Assembly (NCBI RefSeq): GCF_004193775.1
Contig: NC_041003.1
Coordinates: forward strand, 43,653,611-43,717,610
DNA: 64,000 nucleotides
Direction of reading: 5' to 3'
Source of the DNA: Glycine soja
Taxonomy: Eukaryota; Streptophyta; Magnoliopsida; Fabales; Fabaceae
Part shown: piece after piece, positions 49,272-62,310 of the stretch
Numbering within the stretch: position 1 is the first letter of the stretch
How the letters are laid out: every line of letters starts with the position of its first letter
Made by a program: the position numbers and the translations under genes
Notes under the pieces: generated by a model
Database searches by the model: none
What the model was told of the DNA's origin: nothing
The model's input: the letters and a program-made list of their open reading frames with translations, nothing else

Positions 49272-51783
49272 CACCACTACACATCTTTCAAATGTCATAA
49301 TATAATTCAGATTCTTTTTACATATATCTAAACTTAAGACTTACATGCCCAATAAAAAAGATTCAAGGAACCAACTAAGGAAGAGTTCATAACAAAACAC
49401 AACCCCTCCCCCAAAATAAATTCCAACGTTATCACGTCGACTTGATGGCTCCAACAAAAGACTTCCCTCCAAGTCACCTACTGCTGCTCATCTGCTCCCA
49501 CGAACGAAAGTTCGAGATCATCACAGACACCAATCACATGGTATAAAAATTGAAAATGTGAGTTTATTATAAAACATCAACAAATACCAAAAGACAATGA
49601 TTAACAAGAAAACAATAACAATGACCACAATCATTCTTAATAACCCATCGGTTCAACGTACACTTAACAAACTAGTCATCAACTTTTCCATATTTCAAAT
49701 CATATATGCTCAGAATGATACATGCACTTGACTCAATTCTAAAATGCAATGTGGTACCATTTATCTAGAAATAGCCTAAGTGTGTCCACATGATACTCTC
49801 ACTTAGGAAAACTAGGCAGCAAGTGTCAAGGTCACCCTGTCGTGCACAGGCAACTCCCCTCCCCCCCAATGGTGATCAACCTGAGTCTCAAGGAAGTTCT
49901 AAACCGAGTGACATGCCCCCAAGTACAAGTATTTTTCCTCATGAAAAACTACGAGTACTTACTAACAAAGTTTGTACTATTTTCATGCAATATGAAGTAT
50001 GAAACATAAGCGTCATCAATGCACTGACCATGGATAATTAAAGATTCTAAGTCATCCTCCTCTCTCTCCAGGAATGCTTAAAACTCTTTAAAACATTATG
50101 TCCCCCTCTAGGGATATCCAACATGGTCACCACACCCCACATGTACATACACAACATACATCATCAACATCAACATCATCATCAACATCACACGCAATCA
50201 CATTCCACATACATACATATAAATTCATGCCCGAGATTCATATTCCTTAGGTCTTCAGGCAATATAAACCTCATACAACAACAATCTATAATACCACGAG
50301 ACTCATATTTTTAAGGAAAATTCTAAATTAAAGAGGAAAACTATAATATTCAAAACAAACTCTTATGCCTATTTAAAATTTAATAAAGAAGTAAATAGAA
50401 GAACAAATATAAAATTTTGGACAGAGTCTCCTCTATAATTAAGACTTTTCCCAAAAATTTCAATCAATACAACAACATCATTGACAATTTCAATCATCAA
50501 TAACAAACCTATCGCATCCCATTAGTTAAAAATATAGTTTTTCTTGAAAACCAGCACGCACATCAATAACAAATATATCACATTCCATTAGTTAAAAATA
50601 CAATTTTTCTTGAAAATCAGCATGCACAGGGACAAACATACATTCCTATAATTGGGTTCCCTGACCCCAACTATGGTATCAAAAGCTGTAAGCAAACAAT
50701 AAACCCCCCTTACCTATCTATATCTCTCTCTTAGTTCCTTGCGACATTGTTCTAAGATCTCTTAGGTTCACGTCCATTCATCCAAACGCAGAACTCTATA
50801 TACCAAATCAAAGATAATTCAGTATAGATTTCAAAGACAAGGTTAATATTAACTTTTGGGGTCAAATATCCATTCAATTTAAAAAGGGGCTAATGGAGTA
50901 TTTTGAGATTCGTATCAAAGAGAAGTCATTTTGAAATTCTGATCACGCTACTCTGACCAGGGTTCAACAAATGTTACAAAAACAAAGTCTATTTTATAAA
51001 AATGCAACTTTTACAATGTCTCTTTTTCAAGGGTTTTTCAAAGAAAGTGTAAAAACATCCAATAATGGTTCTCAAGTTAGAAGAGATGCAAAGATAAACT
51101 TAAACTAACAAGGAGAAGGCTTAAAATCACGGTTACCTCGAAGAAACCGCAAAGGAAGGATTGAAGGCTTCGTTCTCTACCGAATCTTCGAGTTGAGTTT
51201 TGAAGATTCCACTCCGATTAAACAGTTCTTCTCCGTGCGGTGGTCCAACAACAAGCAAAGGCGGCTCGTGGTGGTCATCGGTGGTCAGTGGTGGAGGAGG
51301 AGGTTGGGGGTGTTGGGGGAGGATTTAGGGGAAGAGAAGGAGAAAGAAATGACTCTTTTATGCTACTGGACAAATTTGTAGCCTGCAACACTCGCCGAGG
51401 CAAAATTTGGCTCGCCTGGGCGAGCTGATCTAGCTCAAATTTTATTGCTTCGGTTAAAATATTATATCTCATACTCAAGATGTTATATTGCAAATCTCAA
51501 CGGTTAGAATGTGCAAAATTGGGTTGCAAGACTATAGTCTAGATTTTAAAGCAATCAAACAGTTAACGAATCTAGGATTGTGGTTTTAGTGAAACAGGTT
51601 TAAGTAAAATTTGAAATCTCATAATTTCAACCTAAGTCCACATAACTCAACATTCACATCAAGCAAATCGCATATGGCTAATTCACACAATACCTTAACT
51701 CATCCAAATTAATCAAGTAATCAAATAACACAAGAAAAACATCAAACATCTATTTTCAATTATCGAAATTTCAGGGCGTTACA
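49041..51783 (+). mobile_element. TGTAACG...CGTTACA family element E2, inserted in the 3' LTR
   Basis: Bounded by exact 5-bp duplications TCAAG (49036-49040 and 51784-51788). Begins TGTAACGACCCGCCTCGTCG and ends TTTCAGGGCGTTACA; 2743 bp, no coding domain seen. It has the same landmarks as E1 in the opposite orientation. The 5-bp duplication and TG/CA ends fit LTR integrase products, hence probably a solo LTR. Confidence 0.75.
49199..49267. repeat. (TA)n microsatellite in E2
   Basis: About 68 bp of uninterrupted TA. Confidence 0.95.
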
Positions 51784-51938
51784 TCAAGGAGGGATAGGGT
51801 CTGTTAGCATTTTTTGTTATATATTATATGTCTATGAGTATGCACCTATATATATATAAATGAAAATGACAAAAATAACATTAAAAAATTTACCAAAATC
51901 CTGTTTTGTTTCTTTCTTATCTTCTGGAGGTAAATTTT
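51784..51938 (+). mobile_element. Gypsy 3' LTR, second part
   Basis: TCAAGGAGGGATAGGGTCTG to CTTCTGGAGGTAAATTTT. Its end overlaps, at GGTAAATTTT, with the inverted LTR copy that follows. Confidence 0.75.
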
Positions 51939-52208
51939 CTAATGTCCTTTCCTTAATTTTCATTCATATATATAGGTGCACACTCATAGACATATAACAG
52001 AAAATGTTAATGGACCCTATCCCTGCTTGACACCTTTATCCCTAGATATTCCACTAAAAACCAAAAGCAAGGATAAAGCGATTCCACTATGAGAATGTAT
52101 TATTTGTGCACTACTGCAATAGTCTAAATATCAACCTAGTGAACATATTCCTCCCAATCTGTGGGTTTCCTGCTAACGCATTTGGGTCACTGTTGCTGCG
52201 TGCTATCA
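51929..52208 (-). mobile_element. Third, inverted Gypsy LTR without insertion
   Basis: Read on the minus strand it starts TGATAGCACGCAGCAACAG at 52208 and runs through AATATCTAGGGATAAAGGTG and TCAAGCAGGGATAGGG without E1 or E2, ending AAAATTTACC. It therefore shows the uninterrupted LTR. It joins the 3' LTR end to end at a 10-bp palindromic overlap. Confidence 0.8.
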
Positions 52209-53368
52209 TTGCTAGTCGTAAGTTGGAACTGTAATTGCAGGATGAACAACTAATATTATGAGAGATAAATAAAGCGGTTGCAAGCCTAATGGCGATGAAT
52301 GGCAAAAAAACAAGCATTAAAAAGGCGTAAGAAAACTCTGTTAACGTTGGGAATGTGAACTCGATAAGAGATGAAGTCATGAAGATAGCAACGGTCATGA
52401 TGCCAAATTCCAAATAGTAGTAAGCAAAAAATAAAGGATATATCAATTTCTGTCCTCTATCTAACGGTAACTTCGCAGAACTTGCTTCTCTCTCTTGGCC
52501 CCACACTCTCAATGCTCAATAGTTGCTGAAAACTCAAATAATAAATAATACAAAAAAAAAGAATCTTAATTAATAAGTAAGAATGAACGGTTTTAGGGTT
52601 AGGCACGCATTGTACTCGCAGTGGGTAAGTCAAACCTCTCTAATCAAATACACTCTTTCAGCATCCCTATTACAATCATTTTTTTTTCTTTTTAATTCTT
52701 CATTCATATACATCCCATTCATAGACCGCAGTCACCTCTGCATTTTTTTTTTTAATTCTTGTAGCCAGCTTTTACTCGCCTAGGTCATCACACTTCTACT
52801 GCCCCAAATTACACATTCTTATCCTTTCTTTCTTTTTCCTCTTAAAGTTAAAATGTCTTTAATAAAACACATGTTAAAGTCAACATTCAAATAAGATTTT
52901 GATTCCATTTACCTTTTCTTTGTTGAATGATGCGACAAATAAGAAGAAAAAAAAAACTTAAATTTAAAATTTTACGAACTTTCTTTTACTTAACCAAACC
53001 TGCCAACTCACGATACTAATTTTTACAAACATATTTTTAACTTAAAAGTATGTCGAAATAAATAGAATAATTTAATCATCATATTGTTAATCTAAAAATT
53101 TATAAACTTTGAATCAATTAAAAATATTCTTGTAATGATTCTTTAAAATAATTATATTAAAAATTAATAAATTTACCACACATAACAATTTATAACAACT
53201 ATTTTTACAATGTCAATACAATTTACTTAAAAAAAAATCTAAAGAGAATTGGAAATTTTCTCATGATTCGATCAACACTTTTCACCTTTGTTAATGTTTC
53301 TTTTATTTTTGGCTTTTTTATGTGTAAGTGCTATAATTAGAATTGGATTCTCTCACATATATAGTAGG

Positions 53369-53402
<34 letters not shown>

Positions 53403-54740
53403 AGTGTATTATTTTTTAAGAGTCTTAATATGTTTTATAAACACAATTAATAATTATTGAGAAAAGAGATAAATACACAATATAAGAATTAAGTTATCAA
53501 GTTATCATGTTAAAAATATTGTAATCGAGAAATAGATGGTATTTATTAGTTAATTTTATATTAAATGAAAATCTTTCAACAATTTAGTATATATATTAGA
53601 ACTACTAAAATGGAGAACAATATTTTCAAGAGATGTTTACATGAGTTGTTTAACTTTTTTTCTCATTGGAGCATACAACATGAAGTTGTTTATACAAGTA
53701 ATTGTTGTTTAACAACATTACACCATGAATAACATATTTTTAAGCATGTAGGGTTCATAAAATTGATTTAAGTACTCACTTTAGCATTCTTAGCATTTAA
53801 GTAAATTCTTGTTTAAAATGCTTAAATTTATATGAAATTATAAAATCAATAAAATTATGATAACTAACTTATATAAGTAACTATGCATGGTAGATTCTCT
53901 AAAAAAATCCCATGATATTTTCTCTATTAATTACATCTTAAATTATTTTTTTGACTAATTTTTATATTTTCTTATAACTTCTGCCTTGTTTCCATATTCA
54001 TATTTTATATAATTTTTTGGACAGATCATATTTTGTATAGATTAATGCATAATAAGTGACTAATGATAATATAATTAAGGGCTAATATTATATATTAGAC
54101 TTTAAATTTATGTGCTATCAATATAATTTTTTTTACATTATCAACTAACAAAAGTTATCATTATAACTTTTGTATTTATGATAATAAAAATAATAAATTA
54201 ATTATATATAACAACGAGTTATGATCTTATACAAATTATTTGCATTATTAGTGTATATCTTAATTTAGTTTTTATACAACTAGATATATTATATTATACT
54301 AATAAGTTGTTGGTCAACTTGATATTGAATCTAATCTTTTTAAACAATATTTTGAATTTAAATTTTGTAGATGAAAAAAATATATAATTGAAAGAAAATA
54401 ATTTCATCAAAATATTCAATCAAATTTTTTCAATAAAAATTAATTATCAATAAAATTGATAAATAATTCATATCGATCATTCAGTAAAAAAAAAAAAAAC
54501 AGATACATCATATTATTTCAATATTAGTTTTAAAATATTTAATATTTATTTTCTCCTTATTTTTTTTTTCTCAATATTTGAATTTCCATAATTCAACCAA
54601 AAAAGACAAGAACAAAATCAATTCAAAATAAACTTATAACACAATCTTGACCCTTTATTTCAACAAGAGACAACACAAAAGAAAAAAGCTCAAATAATGG
54701 AGAGCAAGGGCAAAATAGAGTTGGCAGAAAAAGAAGTAAT
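52209..54740. other. AT-rich intergenic DNA
   Basis: Minus frame 52111-52512 runs into the LTR and matches nothing. An (AT)n run lies at 53372-53398. No gene recognised. Confidence 0.45.
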
Positions 54741-55054
54741 AAGCTGGTCAAAGAACGTTTTAAAATTGACTATGTGATAGCTGTGTCTGTGTTGTGTCTT
54801 GTGCCTCGCAAATCGCAATTAACACGCAAAAAAGGTGGATCCCACACTGACCCCAATCTGACCCAGAACAACAATATTCTATTCCCGTCCTTTATAAACA
54901 CACCTCACCCCTCCCTTATATCAACGTGTCTCTCTCAAACACACAAGCCAAACCCAAACACAACAACACAAAGAAAAAAAGAGCACAAACAGACCAATTC
55001 CAACGGTTGAATTTTTTGGCTGAAGACACCCCACCGACGTTAGTCAAATAAAAC
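54741..55054 (+). promoter_or_regulatory. PP2C promoter and 5' UTR: W-box, TATA
   Basis: TATAAA at 54893-54898 predicts a transcript start near 54925 and a 5' UTR of about 130 bases before ATG 55055. GGTCAAAG at about 54746 contains the WRKY W-box core (TTGAC on the minus strand), and another GTCAA lies near 55042. WRKY control of stress-induced AP2C genes is plausible but inferred. Confidence 0.55.
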
Positions 55055-56996
55055 ATGTCTTGCTCCGTCGCGGTTTCCAATTCGCCGGTGTTCTCTCCTT
55101 CTTCTTCCCTCTTCTGCTCGAAGCCCTCCATCATCTCTTCTTCGCCGGAATCCCTCTCGCTCTCTCTCTCGCATCTCAAACCTTCCAACTCTTCTACGAC
55201 GTCGTCTTGTTCTTCACCCTCTGCTGCTGCTTCTTCATCTTCTTCTCCTTCTTCTCCGTTTCGGCTTCGCCTTCCCAAGCCTCCCACCGTGTTCTCTGCT
55301 TCTTCTTCTGCTTCGTCTACCTCTCCGAACGGCACCGTTTTGAAGAGGAAGCGACCCGCTAGGTTGGACATACCCGTTTCCTCTCTCACCTTTGCGGTTC
55401 CGCCCACGCCCTCCGCGGCGGCGCGTGACTTGGTCGAGGCTGAGGAAGATGGGTTTGGGGTGTACTGCAAGAGAGGCAGGAGGGAGTACATGGAGGATCG
55501 TTACACCGCTGGGAATAATCTTCGCGGAGAACACAAACTGGTAAGAAAAAAATTTATTATTTTTTCATTTAAAAATATAATTTTGGAGGTTGGGACTATG
55601 CTTTTAGGAAGTGGGGTTGTGGAAAGTTTGAAACTTTCGATCTGGGTCTAGTTGAATTGAATTGATGAAGATTTTGAATGATTGTGAATTTTTCTATATA
55701 TGGTTATGTCAATTTTATGAGTTTTTAGGTAGATGCGGTACGGGAAATTGTGATTTATTTACTCGGTTATGTATTTGTAAAGCGAATAACAAAATAAAGC
55801 CTTTAATTTTATGTCTGAATTATTGTTTTGAAGTTTAAGAGTTCTTTGAGTGATTAGGGTGTGGGGTAATGATATTTGTGTGTGTGAATTGACTAGGTTA
55901 CTTTACCCGTTAGATTGAATAGTTAAAGCTGTGAAGAAATTAGGGAAAGATCATCATGAGTGTGATTTTAATTGAGGATTGATTAATATGCTCTTCATGC
56001 TCATGCTTAATTAGCTGAATGGATTTGAGTGGAATGAAATCTAATGAGGAGGAAATTTGTTTTGTGATTGCAGGCTTTTTTTGGCATATTTGATGGGCAC
56101 GGTGGTGCAAAAGCTGCTGAATTTGCTGCAAATAACTTGCAAAAGAATGTGTTAGATGAAGTTATTGTGAGAGATGAAGATGATGTTGAGGAGGCAGTGA
56201 AGCGTGGGTACCTGAACACCGATTCGGATTTCCTAAAGGAGGATCTCCATGGTGGCTCTTGCTGTGTGACAGCATTGATTAGGAATGGTAACCTCGTTGT
56301 GTCCAACGCGGGTGATTGCCGTGCTGTCATTAGCAGAGGGGGTGTTGCTGAGGCCCTAACATCTGATCACAGGCCTTCAAGGGAAGATGAAAGGGACAGA
56401 ATTGAGAGCCTGGTAAGCTTCTGAGTGTGATAGTACTTTATCTTTTCTGTCTGGTCATTGAAACCACATCAACATGTTTGAATTTGGATTTGTTGGTTAT
56501 TAAAAGCATTGGAATTTGTCTTGCAGGGTGGCTATGTCGATTTATGCCGCGGTGTTTGGAGGATCCAGGGATCTCTGGCTGTGTCAAGGGGAATTGGAGA
56601 TAGACACCTGAAACAATGGGTGACAGCAGAACCTGAGACCAAAGTTCTCCGAATTGAACCTGAACATGACTTGTTAATTTTAGCTTCAGATGGATTATGG
56701 GATAAGGTATAGAACTTGTCCATTTCACTTCACAATATCTATAGTGTCTTTATTCAAGTATTGTTCAATATTTGTTGCTCATGGATTGGACTGGTTTCAC
56801 TAAACAAGTTTCTTTCTCATTCTCATTTCAGGTTGGTAATCAGGAAGCAGTAGATATTGCTCGTTCTTTTCTCGTAGGCAACAACAAATCACAACCATTG
56901 CTGCAGGCTTGTAAAAAGCTTGTAGATTTGTCTGTTTCACGAGGCTCTTTGGATGATACAAGTGTCATGCTAATCAAATTGGAGCACTATATTTAA
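55055..56996 (+). CDS. Protein phosphatase 2C, AP2C1-like (clade B), 4 exons, 389 aa
   Basis: Exons 55055-55540, 56074-56412, 56527-56706 and 56832-56996 (TAA), all GT-AG and phase 0, total 1170 nt. A Ser-rich N-terminal tail of about 100 residues may target plastids or be disordered. It is followed by KRKRPARLDIPV (about residues 98-109), which fits the kinase interaction motif (basic cluster, then LxI) through which AP2C-type PP2Cs dock MAP kinases. The Mg/Mn-dependent Ser/Thr phosphatase core then has EYMEDRY, FFGIFDGHGG, SCCVTALI, NAGDCRAV, SRGIGDRHLK, LASDGLWDK and SLDDTSVMLI; the metal-binding Asp residues of DGHGG, SDGLWD and DDTS are all present. Family role: dephosphorylating stress MAPKs. 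Nothing suggests loss of function. Confidence 0.95.
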
Positions 56997-56999
56997 AGT

Positions 57000-57240
57000 T
57001 ACCTTAGTACAACTAAGGTTTCAAGATTATTGCAGTTGAGATCGCATTGAGGTCAAGATTGCGTTGCAGTTTGTGATTTTTGAACAACCTTGGTGGTGCC
57101 TGATGATGGATAGAGAGTAGCTGATTCTTTTCTGTATATATAAATCTGACTACCTTATTGGAATTTTTTGTACCCGCGTAGGGGAGGGATATTAACAATA
57201 ACATTTAGTAATTATTTTTTTCATAGAATAATTTATGTAA
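57000..57240 (+). other. PP2C 3' UTR
   Basis: Follows TAA at 56994-56996; AATAAT/AATAAG-like polyadenylation signals near 57228-57245. Confidence 0.4.
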
Positions 57241-57540
57241 TAAGCATAAAGTTAATTAATTTATACATTATTTATTTAGTAATTCATTTATTTTTTACAC
57301 TGAAGTTTTCTAATTTGTGATGGATTACAGTTTCCCTTTTAAGTACATAAATGCAAAAGTTGTTGTAGAATGATTCAATCAATGAATCTCTCAAAATTTA
57401 TCAGTCAGCCAAATTTTGGCCTTCTTCTCATGAATTTAGTCAGCTTAATCTAACGGTTAGATATTGAGCTTCTCTGTCTTTCGAATTTGACGGCTTATTC
57501 AAATTGCGCTTGCATTATTGCAAGGAAATGAATTTTATCC

Positions 57541-57600
57541 CTATAAATAATTTCTGGCCTTGATTTATCCCTATAAATAATTTTATCCCTATAAATAATT
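57541..57600. repeat. Short tandem repeat, TCCCTATAAATAATT unit
   Basis: The unit occurs three times within 60 bp. Each unit contains a TATAAATA motif, which should not be read as a promoter. Confidence 0.7.
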
Positions 57601-57654
57601 ACTTACTTCGAACCCACTCTTCTACCACGTGAATATCCCATTAACATGGGCTAT

Positions 57655-57800
57655 TGTTATATATAGAGATAGAGATCCATGTTCGTTTGTTCTAGAAGTT
57701 AATAACATAAATTGAGTTAGATATATTCTCATATATATAGAGATTCATGCTCGTTGTTTTACTTCTAATGTTAATAACATAAAAATTGAGTAAGATAGGT
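57655..57800. repeat. Diverged direct duplication of about 75 bp
   Basis: TATATAGAGAT...CATG(T/C)TCGTT...AGTTAATAACATAAA occurs twice (about 57661 and 57733). Confidence 0.55.
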
Positions 57801-60800
57801 TGTCATGCTTTATAATATAGATTTATTTCAATATAACAGAAACTTTCCTTGTTATCTCTGTATTATTGGATCTTGAGTAGGGTTACATCAATAAAATTTT
57901 GCTTATAAAAAAATTGTTGTGTTGTGTCCACTCACTTGTGCATGGAGATACTTAGGTCACTCTTCTCGGAAAGAACTTGACTGTTCTACTATTTTTCTTT
58001 ATGAAATAAACATTTAGTACATGTGAAAAGCACGTTTTATAATTGTTATATTTATGTTAGTTTTTGTTAATGTAAAGTAACTATTATTGCAAATTAAATG
58101 CTTCTCCAGTTTCCAAGACTAGTTTTTGGTCTCTCAAATGTTTGACATTGACTCGGCGGAAAAAGCCTGGAACTGTGGAAATGAGTTCTTGTTGCTAGGT
58201 TTGTGTGAAAGATATATATTGGCACAAAGTCTATGAGCTTAATTTAGTATGAAGAAAATTAAAATTATTTTTTTATAAATCTCTGGTGAAAATTAATGTG
58301 AACGTTACTATTATTAATTTATAAACAGCACCGTTGGCAGAAGTTGAACAAGTTTCCTGGCCATTAGCATCACTAACAAGATTGTCCTGCCGACCACCGA
58401 ATTGAAAAAAAAAATGATGAAAATGTAAAAAAGAATTGGTATCATATATCCGCCGCACTTGTTTGTCATGCACACTGAATAAATGGAACCACTTTATAAA
58501 CAATGAAGAAATTGACAATTTCAGATCCAAAATTCCAAATATATTTAATCAAGAAACGCTATTTTGTGTTTACACTAGTTTTTAGAGTCTAGTAATGTCT
58601 AAGTCGACTGGTTCTGCGCGTTTTTGGACTATTCTTTTTTTTGTTTTCTTTTCATACGTATTGTCATTTTAAAATTAGATAATTTATAACATTATTCGTT
58701 GTAGTCTAATTCTAATTAATTAACCTCAAGGTTCTAAATTGTAGTGATCTTTCATATTATATGACGACTAAATATAGCAATCGCAATTGATCGTGATACA
58801 TGGTTACCTATGGTTTTTAATCTTACTAATCTCACGCAGTCACTTGCTATTGGAAGCCCTTGAGGTATAGTCGTATAGAGTATAGACTTTTCTATTAGAT
58901 GATTGATGAAATTTTTATTTTAATTGGTGCGAATATTCAGTAATTGCCACTGCAACATAAAAAATAATGCGAGAATTCAGTGTGTGTGTACACATTAAGA
59001 TGGGGATGTTAATTAATAATAATGAAGTGATGGTGACAATAAGATATTTGTTGTAAGCTTGACTTGAGATTAACTTGGGATGAAGGTTGGTTCGAGGCAA
59101 TGAGACTACATAGGCACATGACACGTTCACATTCGAGGATCCTTCCCGGAAGGCACAACGTGTTTGTTTGTCAACTACACTTGGGGCACTCCAAAACAAA
59201 TAAATGACCTTTTGTTTGATGATACATTACATCCTCGTAGATGTTCCACAAATATTTTGAGAAGGGGAATGTACATGTAACTAAACCCTAAAGTCCAATC
59301 ACCAACCGACATTAGTAATTGGATGTGCATGTATCCCCGTACCATACGGCGAATACTAAATAATCTCATCAATTTGATTACTTGATTGCTTCAGAGGAGA
59401 ATCAGTCATCTATCTCCTAATGATATATCATTGTGTACGTTGTGAAACATGCACGTTGTTAATTTGTTTATTTGGATTATGCTTCTTATTATTAGTTTTT
59501 TTTTTTTGGAAGATTCTGTTTTATTATAATGGTCAAAACGTCTATGCTTTTCATTTTTCTATCAAAAAAGAGATTTCCGGAGGATTCAAGAGAGAGAAAT
59601 AATTGCTTTTGGGATGAATCAGTCAAGTTATATGCAATATCCGTTAGTTGTACCATTTGTTTATTTGTTGTTTCGGGGAAATAAATTTTCCAAATTGTAA
59701 GTTTGTTTTTAATTTGTTTGTGAGAGATTTGAAACTATGAAAATGTGTTCTCTTGTCGAAGGAAAATGTATATTTATCAATAAAAAGACCAAGATGTAAT
59801 ATAATACACGATTAGAACAAAATGAAGAACTGGAAGCATCTTTCTAATTACAGACTCATCTATATGATTGTCAAAGTAATATGAAGTTAAAATCTTACAG
59901 ATCAAGGGACATGGATTAGTATGAAATAAAAGCACACAGAATAATTATTGACTCTAATTATTTTAAGGTGACCCATTCAACCGTGTATTTTGCTTTTCCT
60001 GGATTGGAATAAAAATTACGTTCATAAGAAGATTAGGTAAAGTATGAAGAAACAGCCTCCCTCTGTTATGCCTGTATCATATATTATAGTATTGAAACAA
60101 TCATTAAGAAAAAATGTGAAATTTAATTTAATGAACCATATTAATGAAATCATGAGATGCGCGTGGAAATATATTAAGTATGTACCAACACGAGAAGTAA
60201 TTTGTGAGTGTCTAATTCTTAAAGCAGGAAACGAGAGAAAATAAAAATTATAAGGAAAAAAAATGTAAGTCCAGTTACATAATGAGTAATGATTCTCTTA
60301 CTATTCCAATAGTAGTCACATTTGTTACATCTCTCTCACTTCTTTCTCTGATTACTCCTATTTTGTTACATCATAATAATAGTTATATCAATTACTTATC
60401 TTTTTCACTTCGTAGCTATATATGTATCCAAATCTTTACATAATATCACTTCGAATGAACTTGGAAGGATATGACAACTTATGCTTATATACTCTACAAG
60501 CCCTCACAAAAACATAGTCTAAACTATTGAATAAGACAACCCAAATTTCATTTGTGTTAAAAGATTCTATTTCCATTCAAGGAGTGAAGGTAAAACGTTT
60601 TTTCATAGTCGAGGACAGTAAAAAATATTCAAAAAGATATCTAGTTAAGTGAAGTGAAAACTGTATAGAAGTAATTGAACATTATGTCTAATCCAAAACT
60701 TTGTGTCATTAAGTTTTTTTTAATGACAAAAGATAAAAAAAATATCTTTGCCATTGAGTAAATTAGTTTTTAGAGCTTATTTATTTTTACGCTGTGAGAT

Positions 60801-62310
60801 TTTTCATTTACACTTGGCATTTGACATTTCTAACATTGTATCTTTAATTATTTTCCTTCATTATATGTAGGAGTGTCCAAATAACTCAATTTAATGAGTA
60901 GAGCCCGTTAGGCCGATGCATGAATTAAGTTGGATTGGGTTGTGAAAATACACACGAAATGTATTTGATTATTTTTACTTTTTTATAATTTGATAAATTT
61001 ATATATGATAATTAAACAGTACAAGTATTGTTTATGTCTATTTTAAACATAATATTCTATGTATATTGATTTTTTTTCTAATACTTTTTTATTATTACAA
61101 TTGAGGTATTTATTTTATTTTTACTATTACATATTATATTTTGCTATTTTATAGTACAAATGACAATTTTTTTCTTTACTTTAGTTCATAATATTAAGAA
61201 ATATTACATTAATTTGTCATATACAAGATAATTTGTTTTTGATAATTTTTATTTTTTATATTTTAAAATTGAGTGGTCCATGAGCTAGCTCAATTTGCTT
61301 GCAACCCTCCAAGGAATGGGCTAGCAAAATTTCAACCGACATTTGTTTTCTACACTCGCACAGTTGAATTCAGCACCTATCATTATATTTCGGAAAATCC
61401 ATTCTAAAATACAAATTTACATTCTAAAATAAAAATTACGGAATGCAGTAGAAGGTGTAAGATACAAATAAAGGAATGCAGGATTCAAATGCCTTCAACC
61501 AACCATTAAATTGGATCAACCTAACTCAACCTAAAAATATGTTGGCCCATGATAGCTAAGCTTAGATGGGTCTAGCGGGCCCAAATTGACTATTCCAAGC
61601 ATGTTCAAAAGAATTAAAGCCTTAGTTCTCATAGCATACCTCCTTATATCCTTCTTGAGAAATGTTCTCGTTCATGACTGATGTTAAAGATTTTTTTGTG
61701 TAACCTTAGCTTAGTTTACCATTAGTTTGTGTTGGTGTCCACCTAATTAGAAATTTTATAAATATTGAAAAATATATTTCAATCGACCAAATTTGGTTCC
61801 TCAAAAGGGCCATATATGTCACTTAGAAATTGATGTTTTATAAGTTATTGTATTTAGAGTTATCAAGATTTTAAGGAATGACCAATTTGAGTTTAAGATT
61901 AAGATTTGATAAACGAGACAAGTGAAAAAAACTATTAAGTGACAAGCATTAAGCATTAGAAAATTCGAGTGAAGTACTGGAAGGAAACCACGTCACATGA
62001 CAATAATTGGCATATGTCGAAAATCAACCAGATTAAGATAATTTAACACGTTATACACATGTGCGTACAAGATATCTGCATCGTTATAATTAAGAATTTA
62101 TTTCCAATCTTTATATTCCAATTTAATTTTCATTACATTCCCTTCATTTTTTCTACTCTTTTTTTTTTCCTTTCTTAGGTTTTTTATTTTATTTTTCTGA
62201 TATATAGTTTAAACTTTGAATAGTTTTTACATTTGAAATTTATTTATAATGTATTTTCACTTTACGTTTTCATGAGCACTTTACTTTTTGAAAAATTTAT
62301 TGTTTTGTTA
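57801..62310. other. AT-rich intergenic DNA
   Basis: No gene recognised. Two segments near 60900 and 61510 share GGCCCGTTAG/GCGGGCCC-type words in opposite orientation and may be ends of a degenerate transposon (weak). Short frames at 58273-60244 match nothing. Confidence 0.45.

Noticed and set aside
54916..55491. 191-codon minus-strand frame over the PP2C first exon
   Set aside because: Shadow of the Ser-rich PP2C exon; no family match and no support for an antisense gene.
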